64,000 bases of DNA from Antarctobacter aquimaris (GTDB taxonomy: Bacteria > Pseudomonadota > Alphaproteobacteria > Rhodobacterales > Rhodobacteraceae): assembly GCF_900184945.1 (NCBI RefSeq), contig NZ_FXYF01000004.1:124001-188000 (forward strand), in the 5' to 3' direction. Below are positions 26,437 through 34,960 of this stretch, one piece after another. The notes below the pieces were generated by a model. The model searched no databases. It was not told the DNA's origin and saw only the letters and a list, made by a program, of their open reading frames with translations. Every line of letters begins with the position of its first letter. Within the stretch, counting starts at the first letter, position 1. Both the position numbers and the translations under genes were made by a program.

Positions 26437-27513
26437 TCAGTTCGCGGCGCCGGCCGCCGCGTTCAGGATGGACGGAAAGGCCTGTTGCAGAGCGCGGCCC
26501 CATTTGGTGATCGGCTGTTCCTCGATGAACACGATATCGTTCGGCCGCATCTCGAACCGGGTCATCAGCAGCAGGTTCGCCGCATTGCCCGCATCCAGGT
26601 GAAAGGCGACAACCTCGCCCGCCCGGCCCGGATCGCTGTTGCCGCGCAACACGTAGATTTCCGTCGGATCGCCGGTCGTGGTGTCGAACCCGCCTTCGCT
26701 GTACAGCACGTCCGCCAGGGTCGCCACGTTGCCATAGGGCAGGGCAAAGCGGCTTTGCTTCGACACTTCGCCGCTCAGATAGACGTAGTCACGCCCTTCG
26801 GCGCCCAGCTCGGTGCGCTGCTTGAACAACGAGCGGCGTTCGTCCAGCGCCGCGCGGCGCAGGCCGATCTCGGTGCTGAGCGCGTTCAGCGCATTGCCCC
26901 GCGCACTGGACCGCAACGAGATCACGTCGATCTTGGCCTTGTAGAACTCCAGCGCGCGATCCAGGTCATAGGTCGTGTCCACGAACACCGCGTCGCCGTT
27001 GACCAGCAGCTTGTCGTTCAGCTCGGGCTGGGCGCGGTAGGTTTCGACCGGGATCTGGTACAGCGTGCCGTCGCGGTAGATGCGGATCGAGGCGAATTCC
27101 GCGTCGCGGACCGTCAGACCGCCCGCCGCGATCAGCGCCTCGCCCAGCGTCAGGTTGCTGGGCGTGACGGGCACCACCCGCGGCGACTTGACCGCACCGC
27201 CGACAACCACGCGGCGCGAGTTGAACTCGGCCACCTCGAGGCTGAAGGACGGGTCGATCTGGTTCGACACGAGGGTCTGGAACAGGCGGTCCTCGGCTTC
27301 CTGGAGGGTCATGCCGGCCAGCTGGACGGCGCCGATCTCGGGGATGGCGATCGAACCGTCGTCGCGCACCGTGTAGCCCCGGCGCTGGTTCGTGGCCGCA
27401 AGCAGGCGGGACAGCTGCTCGATCGTGCTGCCCGCGCTGCGGGTCGCCAGCAGGAGCACGTCTCCTACGCCGATGCGGTAGGGCTGCGGCGCGTATGGCT
27501 CAACCGCTACTCG
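26437..27513 (-). pseudogene. Polysaccharide export protein (Wza/OtnA-like), 5'-truncated
   Basis: The reading frame holds a polysaccharide-export domain starting YRIGVGDVLLLATRS, two SLBB-like segments (VVVGGAVKSPRVVPVTPSNLTLGEAL; VYLSGEVSKQSRFALPYGNVATLADVL) and the C-terminal RPNDIVFIEEQPITKWGRALQQAFP. No signal peptide or lipobox is present: the open frame begins at a TAA (27514-27516) directly before VAVEPYAPQPYRIG, exactly where an AT-rich segment begins. The only start options are internal GTG codons such as 27459. An outer-membrane export lipoprotein cannot work without its export signal, so I call it a 5'-truncated remnant. An undetected start is the alternative. Confidence 0.65.
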
Positions 27514-28296
27514 TTACCGGAGCACTGAAAAAAATTAGCAAACCGGGTATGAAGTTCTCAGACCCGTATATTACTGGGGTCGACAGTAAAAAATTAAAGG
27601 GCCCACCCATTCCACGCAAAAATTATTAGCAAAATAGCTATCCCTTTCGATGAGCGCCTTTTGCGTGGCTCTCATAACTCCTTGACGCCCGGCCTCATAC
27701 CCAATGGGATATTTATTACTGCAGGTCGCCGCCCCACTGATGCCTGACCATTTCCGCACACTGAAGCCCCAAGCTCCGCTTTGGATATTTCTTGCTCGAC
27801 TATCTCTTTTAGGATAGTGATCGCCTTACAACTGGAAACCAACCCTTCATTTGCCGCAAATGTGGCCAAGTCATCAAAAACATCAATCATCCACGAGAAT
27901 TTGGTCGGTTCATGTTTCAAGGTGTTCACCCTCTTTCCGCTTGCCGTACACGGTCACGTTGTTTTTCAAGCATCGATAAACCGAAAAAATGGTAAACAAA
28001 GCGTTTACTGCAAGATCAGAGCGCAAAAAACATTCAAGGAAAACAGACTGTTGAATAAATGTCGCACAATGCTTTCGCGCCTACCATGATCTCGGAAGGA
28101 TTGATAGCTATTCGGAAGTATGTTGGCACATCGCATTTTCGAACAACCATTGGTTGATTGCCTTCCTTCTTGTAAAACCCAGTGGGGAATTCGACTTGTT
28201 TTATTGAAACCTTTTACCCTTCCCAGCAGTGTGATTCGCGCCGCGCTCGGATACGAAGGGAGTGGCGGCTGGGTCCGATCACGAACTCTCGGCGGG
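27514..28296. other. AT-rich segment replacing the joint of two truncated EPS genes
   Basis: About 780 bases with clearly lower GC than the surroundings, starting where the export gene loses its 5' end and ending where the sugar transferase loses its 3' end. No transposase, integrase motif or clear terminal inverted repeats are visible. It holds one possible small gene (27672-27929, minus). It looks like a foreign insertion or a scar from a deletion-insertion event. Confidence 0.6.
27672..27929 (-). CDS. Small hypothetical protein in the AT-rich segment
   Basis: 85 residues from a GTG at 27929, with a purine-rich GGAAAG five bases upstream. MNTLKHEPTKFSWMIDVFDDLATFAANEGL and AITILKEIVEQEISKAEL read as two amphipathic helices, unlike random translation. 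The C-terminal third is low in predicted structure. I do not recognise it. Codon use differs from the rest of the window, in line with transfer. A shorter competing frame (27571-27759) overlaps it and looks spurious. Confidence 0.4.
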   Translation of the reverse strand: MNTLKHEPTKFSWMIDVFDDLATFAANEGLVSSCKAITILKEIVEQEISKAELGASVCGNGQASVGRRPAVINIPLGMRPGVKEL

Positions 28297-28869
28297 TTAG
28301 GCACGGGCACCTGATCGCGTCGCCTCAAAGCCCTCGGCATAGCCGAGTTCGGTCTGCGCCAGCCCGCTGACGCCCGGCCGCACGATGTGGCGTTCGCGGT
28401 AACCCGGCACAAGCTCCAGGTACTGCACGGCGTGGTCGTAGTAATCCGGGCGCGGGCCGATCAAGCTCATGTCACCGCGCAACACGTTGATAATCTGGGG
28501 CAACTCGTCGATGCGCGACTTGCGCAGGAAGCCGCCAAGCCGGGTGATGCGGTCGGTTTCCAGCGGCGCGTCGGCGCCGCGCTCCACCTTGGGCGCGACG
28601 CGCATGGAGCGGAACTTGATCGCCTGGAAGGCCTTGCAGTTCCGGCCCATCCGGGACTGGACATAGAACAGCGGTCCGCGGTTGTAGAACGGGTTCAGGA
28701 TCAGCAGGAAAAGGGCACAGCCAAGCACGACGGGAAGCAGCAAGACACTGAAAACCAGATCGAATGCCCTCTTTGTCGCGCGGAACAGGCGCCGATGACC
28801 CGCCGCGCGCCCTTGCACCGCCTTGGTTGCGGGAAAAACCGCGTCATCCACAAACCTCACATCAAACAT
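28297..28869 (-). pseudogene. Exopolysaccharide sugar transferase, 3'-truncated
   Basis: 190 residues of the bacterial sugar-transferase family (initiating undecaprenyl-phosphate glycosyl-1-phosphate transferase). One membrane helix (DLVFSVLLLPVVLGCALFLLI) is followed by YVQSRMGRNCKAFQAIKFRSM, the LRKSRIDELPQIINVLRGDMSLIGPRP core and RPGVSGLAQTELGYAEG. The family normally continues about 30-40 residues further (a D-Y-I segment and C-terminal helix); here the frame stops at EATRSGARA right at the AT-rich junction. Loss of the tail probably inactivates it. ATG 28869 has GAGGGGG upstream. Confidence 0.65.
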
Positions 28870-29263
28870 CCTGCCCCCTCAGAGCGGTAACACGTCGGTT
28901 TGGCCCGGAAAATTCAGACCTCCGCCTCAGAGCCGGTCTAAGGAATGCCCCGACGTGAAGTCAATTAACAAAACCTTAATGCCCGCGCTTTATGGAGCAG
29001 TTGGTAAAGAAACAACTCAAATTGGCAGCACCTGGTGTTTGCAACTGTCAGTTTGCAGTTTTTCATTCCTTTCCCAATTCCCGAATTTCCAGGCATGTAT
29101 GAATTTACGAGTTTCAAAACTGCCAATTGCAACTCCTGGGTGTGCGCCCTCCGCAAATCCTGCTCGACCCAAAACCGTAAGCCAGCCATCGCCTGAATCC
29201 ATTTTTACAGGTAGTCAGCTGAGAGGCCGAGATGGACCCGCCCTGAAGAGCGGTCAGCCCCGT
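28870..29263. other. Gene-free, partly AT-rich interval
   Basis: Carries the 5' region of the sugar transferase and about 290 AT-rich bases without a convincing reading frame. An inverted repeat AATTGGCAG (29020-29028) / CTGCCAATT (29120-29128) encloses about 90 bases rich in TTTGCAACTG-like words. No promoter can be assigned with confidence. Confidence 0.5.
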
Positions 29264-30022
29264 TCAGGCGGAATGAAAGGTGACGCTGTCGGTTTCGACC
29301 AGGGCGGCCGTCAACACGCCCGTTGCGTAGGCGCCGGTATCGGTGGTAATGCGCCCCTCGGCCGCCTCGGGGGTTTGCGTGATGGTGTGGCCATGCACCA
29401 CCCACAGCCCGTCGGAACGCGGAAGCCGCAGGAAATCGGGATGCCCCCACAACAGGTTGTTGGCGGACTGGGTCTCGATCGGCGCGGCCGGGTCGGCGCC
29501 GGCGTGTGTCACCACGACGTTGCCCGTCTGCCAGGACAAGGGCAGGTTGCGGAGCCAGGCGATCGTCTCCTCGCCCATGGCGTCGACCAGCCGGTCGCGC
29601 ATGTCCAGCCAGTCCTTTTCGGGCCGCTCGCCCAGAACGGGCGGCACTCTGTAGCTGGCCAGGGTCTGCAATCCGCCATGCCGCAGCCAGCGCGGCCCGT
29701 GTTTGGCGGGGTTGTCCAGCGTGTCCAGCAGCATCGTTTCATGGTTGCCCATGATGCACTGCATCGCGTCGCCGGCGGCCTCGCTCAAGAAACGGACCCG
29801 CCGCAACAGCCGCGCGGTGTCCTCGCCGCGGTCCACGTAGTCGCCGACCGTGACCAGGACGGCATCGGGATGGCGGAGGCGGTCCAGGTGCCGCAGCAGG
29901 CGGTCGAACAGGTGATCGCAGCCATGCAGGTCACCCACCGCGAAAAACGGAGTTTCGGGGCGGATCGGGGCCAGTTCGGCAGAGGGCCTGTCCGGCTCGG
30001 GCGTGCGGCGGCGAAAGATCAT
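29264..30022 (-). CDS. Calcineurin-like metallophosphoesterase (Ser/Thr phosphatase family)
   Basis: 252 residues with the dinuclear-metal signature in order: GDLHGC (about residue 30), GDYVDRGED (about 62), MGNHETML (about 92), and histidines in THAG and VHGHT. This is the PP1/PrpA/ApaH-type core. Substrate could be phosphoprotein or a nucleotide such as Ap4A; ApaH-specific features are not clear. It sits alone between the polysaccharide and RTX regions. Confidence 0.9.
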   Translation of the reverse strand: MIFRRRTPEPDRPSAELAPIRPETPFFAVGDLHGCDHLFDRLLRHLDRLRHPDAVLVTVGDYVDRGEDTARLLRRVRFLSEAAGDAMQCIMGNHETMLLDTLDNPAKHGPRWLRHGGLQTLASYRVPPVLGERPEKDWLDMRDRLVDAMGEETIAWLRNLPLSWQTGNVVVTHAGADPAAPIETQSANNLLWGHPDFLRLPRSDGLWVVHGHTITQTPEAAEGRITTDTGAYATGVLTAALVETDSVTFHSA

Positions 30023-30232
30023 GCCGTGAAACTAAGCGCTTCGCGTGCCTCTGAAAAGCGGGATCGCAGACTTCGTAAACACGGTCCCCGACAGTCCGCG
30101 CATGGTCACGCCACCGCGGACGCCCGCCACGACGCAACCCCGAATTAACCCAGTGTGACGATCTGATTTGCCTTGCGCGGCCGTGTCGGCGACACTGGCC
30201 TGAATCAAAAAGAACGATCCCGAGGCAGAGCG

Positions 30233-31381
30233 ATGATCCTGATCACAGGTCTTCTTGGCATGATGGCCCTTGGCTCTCTGGCCTTTCTCACCTTCAACGA
30301 CGAGTCGGAGGACGAGCCGGACCCGGAGCGTGACGAGACCGAAGACGCCGCAGGCGGCTCTGACCCGGACGTCGAGCCGGACGGCTGGGAAGCGCTCTTG
30401 CCTGACAACTGGTCAGGATCGCTGCTGGACGACGACCCGGATGATGACCCGGAAGACGATGGCCCGGATGACGGCTCGGAGTCCGATCCGGACGATGAAA
30501 CAGCGTCTTATCCGGACGACACTCCCCTTCCCGGCGATGCCCCCCTGCCGCCGGCCGACATAAAGGCGCCGGCCGACGTTGCGGACCCGACAGCGGACCC
30601 GGACCCCGCCGCGCCGGGCGCCGGGGCGCAGGAGTTCATCGGCAGCGACGAGGGCGAGTCGATCCAGGGTGGCGACGGCGCTGATCTGATCCGCGGGTTC
30701 GGTGGCGGGGACACCCTGCTGGGCGGGGCGGGCGATGACACGCTGACCGGCGACACCGGCGACGACGATCTTTACGGTGATGCCGGGGATGACGTGATGT
30801 ACGGCGGCACCGGCGATGACACCATGATGGGCGGACTGGGCGCGGACATGCTGCACGGCAATGCCGGGCACGATGCGCTGCACGGGCGCGAGGACGCGGA
30901 TACGCTGATCGGCGGTCGCGGTCACGACACGCTGTACGGCGGCGCAGGCGATGACCTCCTGTTCGGCCTCGACCGGGGTCCGGACGGCGAGGACCAAGAC
31001 GGACGCGACTACCTGAACGGCGGCATCGGGGATGACACCATCGTCGCCGGTGAGGATGACGTTGTCTGGCTTGGCACCGGGGCCGACGTGCTTGTCCTGG
31101 GGGACTGGATGGTCTCGCAGGGCGCGCAGGTGCTCGACTTCGACGAGGACGAAGACCAGCTGATGGTGGTCTACAACGACAGCGCCCATGGCGACGCACC
31201 CGAGATCGGCCTGCGCCTGAACGCCGAAGATCCCGGCCTGACCGAAATCGTGCTGGGCGACGAGGTGCTTGCCACCCTGCCCACCGAGGACGCGCCCGCG
31301 CTGTCCGCGATCGTGCTGATCGGTGAAAGCACGCTGGCCGATCTCGACCTCGAAGAGCTGGATTCGCGGCAGTTCGGCTAG
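30233..31381 (+). CDS. Membrane-anchored acidic RTX (hemolysin-type Ca-binding) protein
   Basis: 382 residues. A single N-terminal helix (MILITGLLGMMALGSLAFL) is followed by an extremely acidic Asp/Glu/Pro-rich linker to about 135, then about a dozen GGxGxDxxx nonapeptides at 138-255 (DTLLGGAGDDTLTGDTGDDDLYGDAGDD). A non-repetitive C-terminal domain to 382 starts at DVLVLGDWM. RTX repeats fold on calcium outside the cell. The N-terminal anchor is odd, since RTX proteins usually leave by type I secretion without one. The ATG has GAGGCAGAGC upstream. Confidence 0.85.
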   Translation: MILITGLLGMMALGSLAFLTFNDESEDEPDPERDETEDAAGGSDPDVEPDGWEALLPDNWSGSLLDDDPDDDPEDDGPDDGSESDPDDETASYPDDTPLPGDAPLPPADIKAPADVADPTADPDPAAPGAGAQEFIGSDEGESIQGGDGADLIRGFGGGDTLLGGAGDDTLTGDTGDDDLYGDAGDDVMYGGTGDDTMMGGLGADMLHGNAGHDALHGREDADTLIGGRGHDTLYGGAGDDLLFGLDRGPDGEDQDGRDYLNGGIGDDTIVAGEDDVVWLGTGADVLVLGDWMVSQGAQVLDFDEDEDQLMVVYNDSAHGDAPEIGLRLNAEDPGLTEIVLGDEVLATLPTEDAPALSAIVLIGESTLADLDLEELDSRQFG

Positions 31382-31546
31382 GTCCGCAGCTTTGCCGAAC
31401 GGCTCTCACAGGGGCTTGGCGGCGAGCTCCGCCCGACCCCTTAAAATCCAGATAAAATAGCGGGTTAAGTTCCACTTTTCGCCACGGTTCAGCCCCGTGG
31501 CGGCACGCCTTGCAGCCGAGCGTCTACCCCGAAGAAGGGGTGTGTC

Positions 31547-34500
31547 ATGGCTTCATACAGCGTCTCGTTGTCGTCGTCCGCAGCGACCGGAACCTACGTC
31601 ACCGACGGGCATTTCGGCGCCAACGCGCTGCACGACATCAACATCAGCGCCACCGGGGATTTCCTGCCCAACTCCGGCTTTGCCGCAACCGTCGACGCGC
31701 TGGACCTGACGCGCCTGCGTTATCCCGGCGGCCATACCGAGAACACCATCGACATCACCCGGCTGGACAACGGCCAGCTGCGGGCCGAGGTGCGGGCCTT
31801 CATGGACTGGGTCGTCGCCAACAGCGCGCCCGGCAACCCGATCCAGGTGACCGTGGTCCTGCCCACCAAGGTCGACATTCCCGCCGCGCAGATCGAGGCC
31901 TTTGTCTACCTGCTGCTGGAGCAATACGGCGATCACGTCACCGGGCTGGAGATCGGCAACGAATACTCCATCGGCCCGCGCGACGCGAATTTCGACCGCA
32001 GCAGCCACCCCGAGACCAACCCCGACAGCAACTTCGTCTCCTCGATGACCGAGGAGGAGTACGGCATCGCTGCCAACCGGGTCATCAACGCCGCCCAGGA
32101 CGCCATCGACCGGCTGGCCCGGGACCAACCCGGCCTGGACCACGACCCGATGATCCTGCTGCAGCTGGGCGACCCCAGCGGCGCCGGCAGCACTTACAAG
32201 GGCAACGGCAGCTGGGACGAGGCGAACGAGGCGATCCTGCAGTGGCTGGACACGCGCGCGCTGGGTGCCATCGACGGCGCCGTGGCGCATTATTACTACA
32301 ACAAGTCGCACGAGGATTCGCTCGCCTTTGACGGCGATTACCAGCAGGTGCGCAGCATCGACGAGCGGATCGCCAACTTCAACACGCAGCTGGGCCGCGA
32401 GGTGCCGCTGTTCATCACCGAATGGAACGTGCTGAACAGCAACGACAACCAGCTGGGCATGGCCAGCCCCTCGGTTCTGCTGGAAATGTTCGAGTTCATG
32501 GTCCGCGTCGAGGCCGCCGAGGCCTTCATCTGGCCGCTGCAGCACCGCACCGCCAACACCATCGGCGGCAACCGCAGCGCAACCGACATGGACCTGACCG
32601 CCGGCGGCGCGGCCTTCCAGATGATGATCGACAGTCTCAGCCCCGAGACCAGCACGGAGACCGGGCACACCGAGGCCTTTGAAAGCATGGTCACCGGCTG
32701 GAATGGCACCGGCAATGGCGCGGTCGAAATCAACTACTACGCCAGCCCCTACCACGACGTGCTGTATGTCTCGCTGCGCGACCTCTCGCCCGGAACGGTC
32801 CGCGTCGACCTGCAACCCTTCCTGGCCGAGGCGACCTCGGTCCAGGTGACCCGCCTGACCATGGACCGCACCTCATCCGACGGGCTCAGCGATCTCGCCG
32901 ATGCGGACGGGATGAACCGGCTGGGCCGCCGGACCATCGACCAGGCCGAGCTGGACGCGCTGTCGCGGCTGGCCTTCTTCGACGACGGCGACAAGAACCA
33001 CCTCCAGGTCCTGTCCGGCGGCGGCTACCGCACCTATCTGCCGACAGCCTCGTCGATCGTCCCGCTGACGACCAACCCCCGCGGCCTGACCGACTACTAT
33101 TTCGCCACCGAGGTCGACGTCGACCCGCTGCTCGTGTCCCTCTCGGGCGACTTCCTGGGCACCGGGCAGGTCAACGCCAGCCTGATGCCCTACGACGTGG
33201 TCGAGATCGTGATCGAGAAGAAGTGGATCCAGGAAGGCGGCAGCGGCAACGACCGGATCATCGGCGGTCTTGGCCAGGACGTGGTGCTGGGCCGTGACGG
33301 CGATGACTGGATCTCGACCGGCGAAGGCAACGACACGGTCAAGGGCGGGTTCGGCAACGACATGCTCAACGCCGGAACGGGGGACGATTCCATCGTCGCC
33401 GGGGCCGGCAACGACACCGTCTACGCCGGGGCGGGCAATGACCTGATTGTCGCCGGAACCGGCATCAAGATCATCCATGGCGGCGCCGGCAAGGATACCG
33501 TGCGCTTTGACGGCACGCGCGCCGCCTATACCGCCACGCTGGAAAACGGCGTGCTGCGGCTGCGCGGCGACGGCACGGATGCACGGCTCGACGGGGTCGA
33601 GACGCTGGCCTTTCGCGATCAGACCGTCGCGGTCAGCGACTACCTCAGCCAGCTGGGCACCATTCCCGTCGGCCAGTATGGCACCGCCTTCAATGACCGG
33701 CTGAACGGCACCACGGATGACGAGTTCCTCAGCGGCGACGCCGGTTCGGACGTGCTGGTGGGCCACAGCGGCTGTGACACGCTGATCGCCGGCGACGGCA
33801 CCGACCTGCTGATCGGCGAGACGCGCGGCCTCTATGGCAGCGACGCCTCCGCACAGGTCTACCGCGCCTTCCAGGCGGTCTTTGGCCGCGAACCGGACCT
33901 GAACGGACACCAGTACTGGACCACGCAGCTAGCCTCCGGGGCGGTGGGTCTCGACCAGATGGTCGCCGCCTTTGTCGGCTCGGCCGAGTTCCAGTCGACC
34001 TACGGCGCGACCAGCGACACGCGCTTTGTCACCCTGCTCTACAACAACGTCTTTGGACGTGCCCCGCAGGCCGCCGGCCTGTCCGGCTGGACCGGCGAAC
34101 TGGCCAACGGCATGTCGCGCGCCGAAGTGGTGCGCCACTTCGCCGAAAGCCCCGAGCACCTGGGCCTGACCCGTGCCGCGCAAAAGGCCTTTGACACCAC
34201 GCACGACCCGACCGAATGGACCGACGACGTCTACCGCCTGTTCCGCGCGGTGTTTGACCGCGAGCCGGACCGCGGCGGCTTTGCCAGCTGGACCGACACG
34301 CTGGCCCGCGGCGCGGATTTCGGCCAGGTCGTCACCGCCTTCATGAACTCGCCCGAGTTCTTGGCCACCTATGGCACGACCTCGAACACGCAGTTCGTCA
34401 CGCTGCTGTACCAGAACGTGCTGAAACGCGCGCCCGACGCGGGCGGCATGGCCGCCTGGACCGACGCGCTGGACAGTGGAACCTCGCGCGTCGCGGTGGT

Positions 34501-34864
34501 GACGGCCTTCATGGGCTCGCCCGAGTTCGTGTCGCGGACCGCCGGGGACGTGGTGGCCTTCATGCGCGCCATGGGTTCCGATGACGTGCTTGAGGCCGGG
34601 ACCGGCAACGACATCCTGTCCGGCGGTCTCTACGCCGATACCTTCGTCTTCGAGGCCAGCGACGACGGCCGCCACATGGTCACCGATCTCGAGGCTTGGG
34701 ACACCATCGCCCTGCGCGATTTCGGCTATGCCAACGCGGCGCAGGCCCTGTCCCGCATGACCCAGCAGGGCGATGACGTGGTGTTCCAGGACCAGGGCGT
34801 GACGGTGGTCTTCAACGACTTCGAACTGGCGCAGATCACTGCGGACATGCTGTCGCTCGGCTAG
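31547..34864 (+). CDS. Large secreted protein: glycosidase-like barrel, RTX repeats, DUF4214 repeats
   Basis: 1105 residues, no N-terminal signal. Residues 1-450 resemble a clan-A glycoside hydrolase: LEIGNE with candidate acid/base E139 and LFITEWNV with candidate nucleophile E292, plus LRYPGGHTEN and AHYYYN. RTX nonapeptides lie at about 563-650 (GNDRIIGGLGQDVVLGRDGDD). Four repeats of the YRAFQAVFGREPDxxGxxxW ... SAEF type (DUF4214) lie at about 768-998, and a last RTX motif with a type I secretion-like tail near 1010-1105. Probably an exported calcium-folded enzyme or adhesin acting on polysaccharide; the nearby EPS genes suggest its own matrix as target. No type I secretion genes are in the window. 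Confidence 0.85.
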   Translation: MASYSVSLSSSAATGTYVTDGHFGANALHDINISATGDFLPNSGFAATVDALDLTRLRYPGGHTENTIDITRLDNGQLRAEVRAFMDWVVANSAPGNPIQVTVVLPTKVDIPAAQIEAFVYLLLEQYGDHVTGLEIGNEYSIGPRDANFDRSSHPETNPDSNFVSSMTEEEYGIAANRVINAAQDAIDRLARDQPGLDHDPMILLQLGDPSGAGSTYKGNGSWDEANEAILQWLDTRALGAIDGAVAHYYYNKSHEDSLAFDGDYQQVRSIDERIANFNTQLGREVPLFITEWNVLNSNDNQLGMASPSVLLEMFEFMVRVEAAEAFIWPLQHRTANTIGGNRSATDMDLTAGGAAFQMMIDSLSPETSTETGHTEAFESMVTGWNGTGNGAVEINYYASPYHDVLYVSLRDLSPGTVRVDLQPFLAEATSVQVTRLTMDRTSSDGLSDLADADGMNRLGRRTIDQAELDALSRLAFFDDGDKNHLQVLSGGGYRTYLPTASSIVPLTTNPRGLTDYYFATEVDVDPLLVSLSGDFLGTGQVNASLMPYDVVEIVIEKKWIQEGGSGNDRIIGGLGQDVVLGRDGDDWISTGEGNDTVKGGFGNDMLNAGTGDDSIVAGAGNDTVYAGAGNDLIVAGTGIKIIHGGAGKDTVRFDGTRAAYTATLENGVLRLRGDGTDARLDGVETLAFRDQTVAVSDYLSQLGTIPVGQYGTAFNDRLNGTTDDEFLSGDAGSDVLVGHSGCDTLIAGDGTDLLIGETRGLYGSDASAQVYRAFQAVFGREPDLNGHQYWTTQLASGAVGLDQMVAAFVGSAEFQSTYGATSDTRFVTLLYNNVFGRAPQAAGLSGWTGELANGMSRAEVVRHFAESPEHLGLTRAAQKAFDTTHDPTEWTDDVYRLFRAVFDREPDRGGFASWTDTLARGADFGQVVTAFMNSPEFLATYGTTSNTQFVTLLYQNVLKRAPDAGGMAAWTDALDSGTSRVAVVTAFMGSPEFVSRTAGDVVAFMRAMGSDDVLEAGTGNDILSGGLYADTFVFEASDDGRHMVTDLEAWDTIALRDFGYANAAQALSRMTQQGDDVVFQDQGVTVVFNDFELAQITADMLSLG

Positions 34865-34960
34865 GCCGCGACGCCCCGCGCGCTTGACTCTGCGCGCGAT
34901 CCTCGCCAATCCCGATAAAAATGCTCGGACCGAGGACCGGGCAGAATTCGGAGGCAGGGC

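Noticed and set aside
27571-27759. A 62-codon minus-strand frame in the AT-rich segment
   Set aside because: Overlaps the better small gene, lacks a Shine-Dalgarno and has no helix pattern.
28005-28412. A 135-codon minus-strand frame across the sugar-transferase end and AT-rich segment
   Set aside because: Its first part is out of frame with the transferase and its composition is random-like.
29020-29128. AATTGGCAG inverted repeat as insertion-sequence ends
   Set aside because: The arms are short, only about 90 bases lie between them, and no transposase or target duplication is visible.
30646-30990. Tandem DNA repeats as a CRISPR or satellite array
   Set aside because: The periodicity is 27 bases and in frame; it is the RTX nonapeptide coding region.
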